From the NCBI GenBank assembly GCA_040877415.1, contig JBBDNV010000024.1, forward strand, positions 1-39,164: a stretch of 39,164 bases of DNA. The letters run 5' to 3'. Numbering within the stretch: the stretch's first letter is position 1; each line of letters begins with the position of its first letter. This DNA is from JBBDNV01 sp040877415. Lineage in GTDB: Bacteria; Planctomycetota; Planctomycetia; Pirellulales; PALSA-1355. Shown piece after piece: positions 1 to 7,819 of this stretch. Made by a program: the position numbers and the translations under genes. The notes under the pieces were generated by a model that saw only the letters and a list, made by a program, of their open reading frames with translations, was not told the origin of the DNA and searched no databases.

Positions 1-48
1 GTTCTCAACCACTACGCCAAGCGACGCGGTGTCGCATTTGAAGTTTGA
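1..48 (+). CDS. C-terminal tail of an upstream gene (partial)
   Basis: Frame 1 is open from the window edge to a TGA at 46-48 and would encode the last 15 residues of a protein, ending AKRRGVAFEV. The family cannot be recognised from so little. The frame is favoured only because it is open and mostly uses G or C at third positions; it could be chance. Confidence 0.3.
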   Translation, partial: VLNHYAKRRGVAFEV

Positions 49-128
49 ATCTGCCCGTGGGCGGCCCCGGGTTGCGCAGTGTGGATTGCGCGGCATGCCA
101 GCACGTTTCTCGACGCCGGCCAAGCCGT

Positions 129-233
129 TAATAACAAGTGATGCCCCCTTTTCGATGCCTAATAACAAGTGATGCCCCCTTTTCGATGCCCCCTTTTCGA
201 TGCCTAATAACAAGTGATGCCCCCTTTTCGATG
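129..233. repeat. 31-bp tandem repeat, three copies plus a partial
   Basis: Two identical 31-bp units lie head to tail at 129-159 and 160-190. A truncated copy containing only the GCCCCCTTTTCGATGCC part ends at 204, and a third copy runs 205-233. Each unit begins TAATAACAAGTGATG. There are no unique spacers. The array sits between the upstream gene tail and the 3' end of the DUF1501 gene at 344. The rest of 49-343 shows no convincing gene. Confidence 0.85.
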
Positions 234-343
234 TGCGATGCGGGACAAGAACGCCCGGCATTGACGTCTCGTGATCGCCAGCGCGAGCGCCGCCTGGTGC
301 CGGGCCGTGGCGCAAGTGACGGAGAAACGGAATACGTAATCGC

Positions 344-1837
344 CTATGACAACATCGGCCGCACGACGTCGCCGTGGGGGATGATGTGAACGGGGCGGCC
401 GAGACGGTCTGGGATGGTGGTCTGGTGGGGATCGATGCCCAACAGGTGATACATGGTGGCCAGGATGTCTTTGGGGTCCGTGGGACAACTCGTCGGGTAG
501 CCGCCTTCTCGATCGGTCGAGCCGATCACCTGGCCGGTCTTGATGCCGGCGCCAAAAAACATTCCCCAGTACGCTCCGGCCCAATGCTCGCGCCCGCCGC
601 CGGGCGAGTTGGCCAAAGTGGGCGTGCGGCCGTGCTCGCTGATCACCATCACCAGGGTTTCGTCCAACAGGCCGCGCTCGTGCACGTCGTCCAAAAACGC
701 CGGCAGAATCTGATCGAGCTTGGGGCAAAGCCCGTCTTTCAGCCGGGGGTGATGATTGTGGTGCGTGTCCCAGGCGGCGTTGTTATCGGTCCAGGTGTCC
801 CAGAACACCGTGACCATTTTGACGCCCGCCTCGACGAGCCGCCGCGCCGTTAACGCCGACTGGCCAAACAGCGAATAGCCGAATCGCTCGCGCACCGCGG
901 CGGGCTCCTGGGCCACGTCGAGCGCCCGGGCCACTTTGGGATTGGCGATCATGGCAAACGCCAGATCGCGGCATTGGTTGAACGTGTTCACGCGCGCGCC
1001 GAAACTCCGCTCCGCCGCATCGAGCGATTCGAGCAGTTGCTGGCGGCGGGCAAAGCGGGCTTTGGTCACGCCGTCGGGGAGCTCGACCCCGTCGAAGTGA
1101 AACGTGCTCTCAGGCGTAACGCCGTCCCAGGGATCGAAGCGCGCAAGGACGGGGGTCGTGCCCATGATCGACGGCGAGCCCACCGCAAGCGAACCTTTGC
1201 CGACGAACAGCGGAATGATCGGATTGTAGGCGAGGCCGAGCCACGCGGCGTGATGCTGCCAGCGATTGCGGTCGGTCTTGTCGTTGAGCGCCCAGGGGAG
1301 AATCATATTCACCGGGATGCCGCTATCGAGCATGCTCGTCCCCTGCTGCTTCCACAGGTACTCGAGCACAGAGCCGATATAGGGCTGGTGCCGCGAGTCG
1401 CCGCCGTTGGCCTCGATCAAGGGCTCGGATTTCGATAGACCCGATAGGGCGACCGACACGGCGTGGTTGTTCGAGGTGTGGGTCATCGAGCGAATCAGGG
1501 CCACGCGGTGCAGATTCCTGGCGATGTTCGGCAACAGCTCGGACACCGCAATGCCCGGCATGCTGCTGGAGATGGTCTTGAACTGGCCGCGCCGCTCGAC
1601 GGGCGCGTTGGGCTTGGGATCCAGCGTATCCATCTGGCTCGGCGCGCCGTACAGATAGAGGATGATGACGGATTTGGCGCGCGGGGCTCTCGACGTCTGG
1701 CTGGCGGCCGTCACGGGTGACGGATGCCCAAGGGCCGCTCCACCGAGCCCGGCGAGTCCGGATCCGGTGGCCTGCAGGAATCGCCGGCGGTTCATGCCCG
1801 CGCCATCGTCCGGAGGAATCTGACGTTCGTTGGACAT
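344..1837 (-). CDS. Tat-exported DUF1501 family protein
   Basis: This 497-residue protein belongs to the DUF1501 family, which is abundant in planctomycetes and has an alkaline-phosphatase/sulfatase-like fold; the substrate is unknown. A twin-arginine signal (NRRRFLQATGSGLAG) near residue 15 is followed by a hydrophobic stretch, predicting folded export. DUF1501 hallmarks follow: LYLYGAPSQMDTLDPKP, PGIAVSELLPNIA and, near the C-terminus, SEHGRTP, the counterpart of the usual GEFGRTP motif. The start was set at the ATG ending at 1837 because GGAGGA lies 7-8 bases upstream (1845-1850); an upstream in-frame ATG at 1894 would add 19 residues running into the regulatory region. It diverges from a GntR regulator that is followed by a second DUF1501 gene, so all three may be controlled together. 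Family is certain; function is not. Confidence 0.93.
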   Translation of the reverse strand: MSNERQIPPDDGAGMNRRRFLQATGSGLAGLGGAALGHPSPVTAASQTSRAPRAKSVIILYLYGAPSQMDTLDPKPNAPVERRGQFKTISSSMPGIAVSELLPNIARNLHRVALIRSMTHTSNNHAVSVALSGLSKSEPLIEANGGDSRHQPYIGSVLEYLWKQQGTSMLDSGIPVNMILPWALNDKTDRNRWQHHAAWLGLAYNPIIPLFVGKGSLAVGSPSIMGTTPVLARFDPWDGVTPESTFHFDGVELPDGVTKARFARRQQLLESLDAAERSFGARVNTFNQCRDLAFAMIANPKVARALDVAQEPAAVRERFGYSLFGQSALTARRLVEAGVKMVTVFWDTWTDNNAAWDTHHNHHPRLKDGLCPKLDQILPAFLDDVHERGLLDETLVMVISEHGRTPTLANSPGGGREHWAGAYWGMFFGAGIKTGQVIGSTDREGGYPTSCPTDPKDILATMYHLLGIDPHQTTIPDRLGRPVHIIPHGDVVRPMLS

Positions 1838-1897
1838 TGGACGGTCCTCCGATGCGCATCGTACGCACAACGCCGCGGTCCAATCGCGGTCCAATCA

Positions 1898-1926
1898 TTG
1901 ACAGTCGGCGCGGCAACCGCTAATGT
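1898..1926 (+). promoter_or_regulatory. Sigma-70-type promoter of the GntR gene
   Basis: A perfect TTGACA (1898-1903) is followed after 17 bases by TAATGT (1921-1926), a reasonable -10 box. The predicted transcription start is near 1933, about 48 bases before the GntR start codon. The -10 box overlaps the palindrome at 1922-1946, which suggests autorepression. Confidence 0.65.
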
Positions 1927-1946
1927 TATAACACTGTTCGAACATT
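1922..1946. promoter_or_regulatory. Near-perfect 25-bp palindrome, probable GntR operator
   Basis: The site is centred on 1934, with 10 of 12 base pairs symmetrical. It contains two 8-bp palindromes, GTTATAAC (1925-1932) and GTTCGAAC (1936-1943), whose starts are 11 bp apart, about one helical turn. It lies between the divergent DUF1501 and GntR genes and overlaps the GntR -10 box. Dyad operators of this kind are typical for dimeric FadR/FCD-type GntR regulators. Binding by this particular regulator is an inference from position. Confidence 0.72.
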
Positions 1947-1980
1947 GCAAGTGCCTTCTCGAACTTCAACTGACTAAACA

Positions 1981-2640
1981 ATGGCTCAAACCCAGACCCA
2001 GGACTCGCTTGGACGACAGGCGTATCGCGCGCTGCGCGACCGGATTCTGGCCGGACAATTGCAGCCCGGGCAAAGGCTTTCGCTGCGCGGGGTGGCCAAC
2101 TCGCTGGGCATGAGCATGGCCCCGGTGGGCGAGGCCTTGCGGGAGCTTTCGCGCGACGGGCTGGTGGAGAGCGAGCCCGGCTGGGGAACGCGCGTGCGGA
2201 AGATGACGGCCGACTCGCTGCGGAGCCAGCACGTGCTGCGTATGGCCGTCGAGTGCGAAGCGGCCCGGCAGACGAGCCGCGTGGCTACGGACGCGCAGCT
2301 TGCCGATTTGATGGACCTGGCCGCGGAGTTGGACCGCCGCATCGATTCCCACGCCGAACCCCAGCGGATTCACGGCCTGGACTCGGCGTTTCATGTGCGC
2401 ATCGCCGAGCTATCCGGCGCGCCGAGCCTGGCCGAGGTGTTGAAGGCGAACCAGCTCGTGCGCATGCTCGCGCGAGGCAGCGTTTTGGCTCATGACGTCG
2501 AGCGCCCCACGCTTCAGCACGTGCACCTGGTTGACGAGTTTCGATCGCGCGATGCTCCGCGGGCCGAACAGGCGATGCGGGAACACTGCGAGCAATCGAT
2601 GGAGCTGCAGCTTTCGCGCATCGCGAACGGCGATCATTGA
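1981..2640 (+). CDS. GntR family regulator, FCD (FadR) subfamily
   Basis: This 219-residue cytoplasmic transcription factor has an N-terminal winged helix (about residues 10-72: AYRALRDRILAGQLQPGQRLS, then the recognition segment SMAPVGEALRELSRDGLV) and an all-helical FCD ligand-binding domain (about 85-205). FCD domains usually bind small carboxylates, often with a metal; the D...H pair in LDSAFHVRIAEL and the later HVHLVDEF and MREH histidines are plausible ligands. The start is the first ATG and fits the promoter at 1898-1926. The next gene, a DUF1501 protein, begins 13 bp downstream and is presumably co-transcribed. The effector is unknown; control of both flanking DUF1501 genes is inferred from the operator. 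Confidence 0.93.
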   Translation: MAQTQTQDSLGRQAYRALRDRILAGQLQPGQRLSLRGVANSLGMSMAPVGEALRELSRDGLVESEPGWGTRVRKMTADSLRSQHVLRMAVECEAARQTSRVATDAQLADLMDLAAELDRRIDSHAEPQRIHGLDSAFHVRIAELSGAPSLAEVLKANQLVRMLARGSVLAHDVERPTLQHVHLVDEFRSRDAPRAEQAMREHCEQSMELQLSRIANGDH

Positions 2641-2653
2641 AAATGGCGGCGAC

Positions 2654-4057
2654 ATGTCGGGCACCGCGCTTCCAACGCGACGAATCGCAAAACGGCTGAA
2701 GCGGCGCGAGTTTCTCAGGCTCGGCGCCTTGGGCGGCATGGGATTGTCGTTGGCAACGTTGCTGCGCGCCGGCTCGGCGCGGGCCGCAAGCACCGCGGGA
2801 TCGTTCGGCCGCGCGAAACGCTGCATCCTGGTCTTTCTCAACGGCGGACCGTCGCAGCTCGATCTGTGGGACATGAAGCCCGAGGCGCCGGCCGAGGTGC
2901 GCGGCGAATTGAAGCCGATTGCCACCTGTGTGCCCGGCATTCAGATCAGCGAGCTGTTGCCCCTTTTGGCCCGGCAGGTCGACAAATTCAAGATCGTCCG
3001 TTCCGTCACGCATCCGTGTTCGGTCCACACCACGGGCGTTTACACGATGCTCACCGGCACGATCCACAGTACGCCGACGGCGGATCAAACCCGGGCGCTG
3101 CCGGAGGACCATCCGCATTTGGGCTCGATCCTGGCCCGCTGGCGCGGCGCGGGGGGCGGACTGCCGATGTTTGTGACGCTGCCCAAGCTGTTCGAGGCTC
3201 CGCCGGTGGACGGCATCTGGCCGGGACAGAACGCCGGCTTTCTGGGAAGAAGGTACGACCCGTTCATCGTCCATGGCGACAAGGGAACGGCCGAGTTCAC
3301 GGCGCCTGGCCTTGCGCTGTCGGGCGACGTCGGAGTCGACCGATTGGAAGACCGCCGCACGCTGCTTGCGCAACTGAATCGTCGCGCGCAAGCCGCCCAA
3401 GCCGGCGGGCAGTTGGACGAGCTCGACACCTATTACCAACAAGCTTTTTCGCTGCTCACCTCGAAGCACGCGCAAGCGGCTTTCGATCTGAACCGTGAAT
3501 CGCCGGAAACTCGCGATCGGTACGGGCGGCATTTGTTCGGCCAGGGTTTGCTGCTCGCGCGCCGATTAATGGAAGCGGGCGTTCCACTGGCGACCGTCTA
3601 TTGGATCGACCCGACGCCGCCGGGACCGGGCGGAGGCGAATACGATTCGCACGGCCGGATCTACTACCACATGCGCGAGCGCCTGGTCCCGCCCACGGAC
3701 CGGGCCCTGTCGGCCTTGTTTGTCGATCTCGACGAGCGCGGGCTCGCGGACGACACGCTGGTGGTCGTGATGGGCGAGTTCGGCCGCACGCCGCGCATCA
3801 ACAGAGACGCCGGACGCGATCACTGGCCGCACGTCCAATCGATCCTGCTGGCCGGCGCGGGCATCACCGGCGGCAGCGTTTTCGGCGCCTCGGATCGCTT
3901 CGCCGCCGAGCCCAGCGACAATCCGGTTCCGCCGCACGACTTGGCGCAAACCATCCTGCATTTGCTCGGCGTGCCGGCCAATCTGGAATTGCGGGACGCG
4001 CAAGGCCGGCCGATCCGCGCGTCGAAAGGAACTCCCGTCGAGGGGCTGTATGCTTGA
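2654..4057 (+). CDS. Tat-exported DUF1501 family protein
   Basis: A 467-residue DUF1501 protein. It opens with a basic stretch and Tat motif (KRREFLRLGALGGMG) ending in an SARA-AS-type cleavage region. Family motifs are VFLNGGPSQLDLWDMKP, PGIQISELLPLLA, IVRSVTHP and MGEFGRTPRIN, and the C-terminus has the usual HDLAQTILHLLGV segment. The open frame extends upstream to 2492, but that part overlaps the GntR gene; the ATG at 2654 puts the Tat signal at the N-terminus and leaves a 13-bp intergenic gap. No strong Shine-Dalgarno is visible, so translation may be coupled to GntR. It is a homologue, not a duplicate, of the divergent 344-1837 protein. Substrate and role are unknown. Confidence 0.93.
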   Translation: MSGTALPTRRIAKRLKRREFLRLGALGGMGLSLATLLRAGSARAASTAGSFGRAKRCILVFLNGGPSQLDLWDMKPEAPAEVRGELKPIATCVPGIQISELLPLLARQVDKFKIVRSVTHPCSVHTTGVYTMLTGTIHSTPTADQTRALPEDHPHLGSILARWRGAGGGLPMFVTLPKLFEAPPVDGIWPGQNAGFLGRRYDPFIVHGDKGTAEFTAPGLALSGDVGVDRLEDRRTLLAQLNRRAQAAQAGGQLDELDTYYQQAFSLLTSKHAQAAFDLNRESPETRDRYGRHLFGQGLLLARRLMEAGVPLATVYWIDPTPPGPGGGEYDSHGRIYYHMRERLVPPTDRALSALFVDLDERGLADDTLVVVMGEFGRTPRINRDAGRDHWPHVQSILLAGAGITGGSVFGASDRFAAEPSDNPVPPHDLAQTILHLLGVPANLELRDAQGRPIRASKGTPVEGLYA

Positions 4058-4208
4058 ACCAATTCGTAGCCGGCCTCATTGAGGCTTTGCGTCGTACGCC
4101 ATCGAGGAAATTCTGCTCGCGCGCCGCGGCCGCCGAGCGGTTGCGCACGCTCCGGCCGGCGGCCGCCACCGACAAATCTCAGCCCGAGCAAGCACGATAG
4201 GGACCATC

Positions 4209-4250
4209 AGGCGGATGCATGACGGCATTGTCCGCCTAACGACAATGTCG
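4209..4250. terminator. Overlapping inverted repeats between convergent genes, possible terminator
   Basis: Two hairpins are possible and exclude each other: AGGCGGA (4209-4215) with TCCGCCT (4231-4237), and CGGCATTGTC (4223-4232) with GACAATGTCG (4241-4250), the latter with one G-U pair and an 8-base loop. The site lies in the 240-bp gap between convergent genes. No T-tract follows, so classic intrinsic termination is not proven. The rest of 4058-4297 shows no gene. Confidence 0.45.
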
Positions 4251-4297
4251 CCGGGTGCCACTCGTTGCCCGTCAAGCAGTGCCGATGACGCCCTCGC

Positions 4298-6307
4298 CTA
4301 AAACGTCGCCAGCGGATTGACCGGCGAGCCGGTCCCGCCGTCGACAACCAATGGGGCGACGGTCAAAAGAAAGGCCCAACGCTTTCGGGCATTGGCGGCT
4401 TCGCTCACCACTTCCAGGTCGCAGTTGTCGAGGATGGGCATGCCCAGGTAAACGACGACCGTCCAGTGCACGGGCATGGGAAAATCGTCGACTCCCGAGG
4501 GCAACACGTCGAGCGCCAGGTCGCTGCCGACGACGGCCACGTCGCGCGCTTTGAGCCACGGCAGGCAGGAGGCGTGCAAGCCCGCGGTGCTTTTCATGAT
4601 TTCCCACGGGCCCTCGACTTCGGCCCGTGCCCAGCTTCCGGTGCGGATCAACACGGCGTCGCCGCTTTCGACTTTCACCCCGGCGGCTTTTTCCCAGGCT
4701 TCGAGATCTTCCGGATAGATGGCGCGCCCGCCGTTGAGATAGCGGACGCCGAGAAGTCGCGGCATGTCCATGAGCACGCAGCGTGTAAAGATACCCTGCC
4801 TGGCGTTCGCCACGGAAAGCCTGGCCGCCCCGCGCTCCGTGACTTCGCTTTGCGGAAAGCCGTTGTACATGCGGCCCTTGTAGAACAGGTGGCAAAGCGC
4901 GTCCATGTGCGTCTGGGTGAAGCCGTGATAGGCCACGCAATACTCGTCGCCGGCGCTGGTGATGTCCTCCGGCCCCGGCAGCGTGGTCATTTTGTGTCGA
5001 AACGCGGCCGAATCTCCCGAGCCGGTCTTATCCGCGCTCCGCGCCAGCGAAACGGTCACGCCGTCGGTCACTAATGCGGCGGCGGCTTTGCGCTTCTCGG
5101 GCGTGATCAGGTTCAACGCTCCCAGCTCGTCGTCCTTGCCCCAGCGCCCCCAATTCGACAGCGCTTTCATCATCGCCTCGACGTCGGTCTTGGTGAGCTT
5201 CGATCGCCTGGTTGCATCCGTGGCGGCGGCAGACGCCGGCGTGTGCCCCAAGATCGCGCTTTCGTCGAACACCGCGTGGTTGACGACCTGGCGGTTGTTC
5301 GACGTGTAGACAATGTGAATCTTGCCATCGCGCGTTTGAACCGCGACGGGATAGGCGGCCGTGTCGCCCGGCTTGTTGACGATATCGCGACGATGGGGAT
5401 ACGTCTTGTCGTTGTCGGTCGAAATGGCCACGGAGAGCGGCATGCGGTCGCCGACGTTGGTATCGTTGTAGACCAAAAGCAGGTGGCCATTGGCGAGCTT
5501 GATGAAATCGACCGCGGAATTGGGGTTGGGAAACCGGGAATTCTCGCCTTTCGACCAGGTGCGGCCCCCGTCGCGCGATTCGCTGCGGATCACGAAGCGA
5601 TTTGGGTTGGGCTCAAAGTTGCCGCCCGGCCGGCAATAGGCGACCAGGTAGTCGTCGGTGATCTGCGCGGCGGCGGGCTGCAGATTGCCGCCCGGCGAGT
5701 AAATGCGGTTCGACTCGGTCCACTCCTTCGTCTTTGGGTTGTAGCGGAAGAAGAAGCTGCACGTATCCTCGGCAGTCCGCTCGCGGTCTTCGCCCGTCTC
5801 ATGATAAACCCCGAGCAGGTAGTCGCCGTCGTTGAGGACAATCGGGCGGCCGCGGACCATCGATCCCAGCTCGAAGGCCAGCATGTCGGAGTCGGACCAG
5901 GTCTTGGCCCCGTCCTTCGAAATTTTGTACTTGATGCGCGACGTCGACCAGGTGGGGCCGTAGTTCGTGATGTAAAACAGCCACACCCGCCCGTCGGGCG
6001 CCTGCCAGACGGCGGCGTTGCCCTCGGAGCGGCCCGGCGTGTCGGCGATGATTTTGGGCGTCGTCCACTTTTGGCTTCCCTTCGCCAGCCGCGTCCCGTA
6101 AACCGCCGTATCGCCTTTGTATTCCCCTTCACCACCGTAGTAGACGACATACAAATCGCCATTGTCGAGTTCGGTAAACGACGCCGGGTGTTTGTACTGG
6201 CCCGGGATTTCGGGCCCGGCGACGCGCTCGATCGTAATGTCGTCGTCGGCCCCGGCGGGCGACGCGAGCGCGAGGCCCAGGATGATCGCGATCAGGCTTC
6301 TCATCAT
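4298..6307 (-). CDS. Exported sialidase-like (BNR) / cyclase-family fusion protein
   Basis: A 669-residue two-domain protein. Residues 1-20 form a signal peptide ending SPAGA-DD. Residues about 25-350 are a beta-propeller of the sialidase/neuraminidase type, with Asp-box-like motifs SKDGAKTWSD (130), SRDGGRTWSK (244) and STDNDKTYPH (296). A short Ala/Thr linker leads to a cyclase-family domain (about 370-669; kynurenine-formamidase-like fold). Its metal motif appears as HGFTQTHMDALCH (461-473), matching the family pattern HxGTHxDxxxH apart from the usual Gly. The start at 6307 (tandem ATG ATG) was chosen for the signal peptide; the upstream extension of the frame overlaps the divergent gene and is not protein-like. 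The two domains normally occur as separate proteins, and the frame runs through without a stop. The substrate is unknown; hydrolysis of an acidic glycan or lactone is speculation. Confidence 0.88.
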   Translation of the reverse strand: MMRSLIAIILGLALASPAGADDDITIERVAGPEIPGQYKHPASFTELDNGDLYVVYYGGEGEYKGDTAVYGTRLAKGSQKWTTPKIIADTPGRSEGNAAVWQAPDGRVWLFYITNYGPTWSTSRIKYKISKDGAKTWSDSDMLAFELGSMVRGRPIVLNDGDYLLGVYHETGEDRERTAEDTCSFFFRYNPKTKEWTESNRIYSPGGNLQPAAAQITDDYLVAYCRPGGNFEPNPNRFVIRSESRDGGRTWSKGENSRFPNPNSAVDFIKLANGHLLLVYNDTNVGDRMPLSVAISTDNDKTYPHRRDIVNKPGDTAAYPVAVQTRDGKIHIVYTSNNRQVVNHAVFDESAILGHTPASAAATDATRRSKLTKTDVEAMMKALSNWGRWGKDDELGALNLITPEKRKAAAALVTDGVTVSLARSADKTGSGDSAAFRHKMTTLPGPEDITSAGDEYCVAYHGFTQTHMDALCHLFYKGRMYNGFPQSEVTERGAARLSVANARQGIFTRCVLMDMPRLLGVRYLNGGRAIYPEDLEAWEKAAGVKVESGDAVLIRTGSWARAEVEGPWEIMKSTAGLHASCLPWLKARDVAVVGSDLALDVLPSGVDDFPMPVHWTVVVYLGMPILDNCDLEVVSEAANARKRWAFLLTVAPLVVDGGTGSPVNPLATF

Positions 6308-6419
6308 CGTGCGGATCCTATGGAAGAAAATGTTGTTGGACCGTATTCTAGTGTGCGCCGCGGTCGAATTCCACCAACGGCGGCGGGTATGAAACGCAGA
6401 TTTAAGCGGGGCACGTGCG

Positions 6420-7802
6420 ATGAATCTTTTCGACCGGATCGGGCGGAGCTTGTTTGTGGCGCTGGCGGTTGGACTCGGTTGGGGCATCCGCGGTGATTTT
6501 GGACACCTGCTGGGCGCCATGTACCCGGGCGCGGCTTTGGCGCTTGCGTTGGCGTACGTCAGCCGCCAGCGATCGTTGTTCCTGTGGATGCCGATCATCG
6601 CCGCGGTGTCGGCGCTGGGCATCGGCTCCGGCGGAACGATGAGCTACGGCATCCTCCACGGCTACGCGCAATCCGATACGTTCGTCAATTACGCCTACGG
6701 ATTCTTGACGTTGTTCTTGCAAGGCTCGGCCTGGGGAACTTTTGGGGGCGCGATCGTCGGGCTCCTCATCGAGCGCCGGTCGATGCGCACCGGCGAGTGG
6801 CTCGGGTGGCTGGGCAGCATCCTGGCCGGCGGCTGGTTCACGTCGTTGCTGGTCGTCACCTGGCTCGATTTCGACATCAATCCGCCGCGCAACAACAGCT
6901 CGATCGCCTTTATGGGCGCGGCCATCGGGCAGCTCATCTGGCTGGCGTGCAATAACAAACCCAGCGGGCTGCGGGGCGCCTTGCTGGGCTACGTCGGCTT
7001 CGGGCTGGGAATGGCCGGCGGGAGACTCTTGGGCAATATCGCCAACGAGTTGCAGCCGACACTCGATTTTGCGATCAACCACTGGAACGTCATGGAAGTG
7101 TCGTGCGGGTTCATCGGCGGGTTCATCTATTGCTTCGGCATGGTCAACCGCGCGTATCCCGAGCCTTCCGAAACGGAAAACATGCCGCTAGTCAGCGTCT
7201 ACGGCATCATTTACGTGCTGGGCGTGATTCCGTTCTGGCACCGCCTCGCGCGCATCCGGCCGGCGGAAAAACTCGAAGAGTGGGCCGGGCGTTTCAAATC
7301 GTACGAATACGCCGAACCGCAGGCACTGGCCGAAGCGGTGTTGTGGCTCTTAAACGGCGTGTGCCTGATGGGATTCGCCGGCGCGGCCATCTGGATGGTC
7401 ATTCACTTTCGCCGCCGCGAGCGCTGGGCGGCGTTTCCCGTGCTGTGGCTGTCGCTCTCGATGATTCTGTTTCAGAACCTGAACGCCCTGTACTTCTTCT
7501 ATCCCCGCCAGGATAAGCAGTTCAACATGCACACCTTGTTCTGGGCGTTCTTCGGGCTCTTGGTGCTGTACGTCGTGGTGAACGCCATCGTTCGCCCGAG
7601 CCCGGTCCACCAGCCGCAAACGGCAGTCGACCCGCCCTTCCCGTACGCCGGATGGATCGCCGGCGCGATGGTCGGTTTGGCGCTGGTGATCTTTGTCGCC
7701 GGTTTCGTCAACGGCGAGAAGACGATGCAATCGGCCAACACCCGCTGGCCGCCATGGAACTGGCGCGACGGCCCATTTCCACGAGACGCCGAAAAGCCGT
7801 GA
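6420..7802 (+). CDS. Multipass membrane protein of unknown function
   Basis: I do not recognise the family. The 460-residue protein is an integral membrane protein with roughly ten to twelve hydrophobic segments, beginning LFVALAVGLGWGIRG and including glycine-rich helices such as GALLGYVGFGLGMAGG and a well-separated C-terminal pair around LFWAFFGLLVLYVVV and IAGAMVGLALVIFVAGF. It has no ATP-binding or known transporter signature that I can see. The tail is short, Trp/Pro-rich and polar. The start ATG at 6420 lies 112 bp from the divergent sialidase/cyclase gene, so a shared control region is likely and a joint role, such as transport of the released product, is possible but unproven. Confidence 0.85.
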   Translation: MNLFDRIGRSLFVALAVGLGWGIRGDFGHLLGAMYPGAALALALAYVSRQRSLFLWMPIIAAVSALGIGSGGTMSYGILHGYAQSDTFVNYAYGFLTLFLQGSAWGTFGGAIVGLLIERRSMRTGEWLGWLGSILAGGWFTSLLVVTWLDFDINPPRNNSSIAFMGAAIGQLIWLACNNKPSGLRGALLGYVGFGLGMAGGRLLGNIANELQPTLDFAINHWNVMEVSCGFIGGFIYCFGMVNRAYPEPSETENMPLVSVYGIIYVLGVIPFWHRLARIRPAEKLEEWAGRFKSYEYAEPQALAEAVLWLLNGVCLMGFAGAAIWMVIHFRRRERWAAFPVLWLSLSMILFQNLNALYFFYPRQDKQFNMHTLFWAFFGLLVLYVVVNAIVRPSPVHQPQTAVDPPFPYAGWIAGAMVGLALVIFVAGFVNGEKTMQSANTRWPPWNWRDGPFPRDAEKP

Positions 7803-7819
7803 CGCCTGGGAAGGACATC

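Noticed and set aside
129..233. CRISPR array
   Set aside because: The units are directly adjacent, without unique spacers, and no cas genes are nearby.
6308..6622. Upstream extension of the sialidase/cyclase protein
   Set aside because: It covers the divergent membrane protein gene, and the signal peptide begins at 6307.
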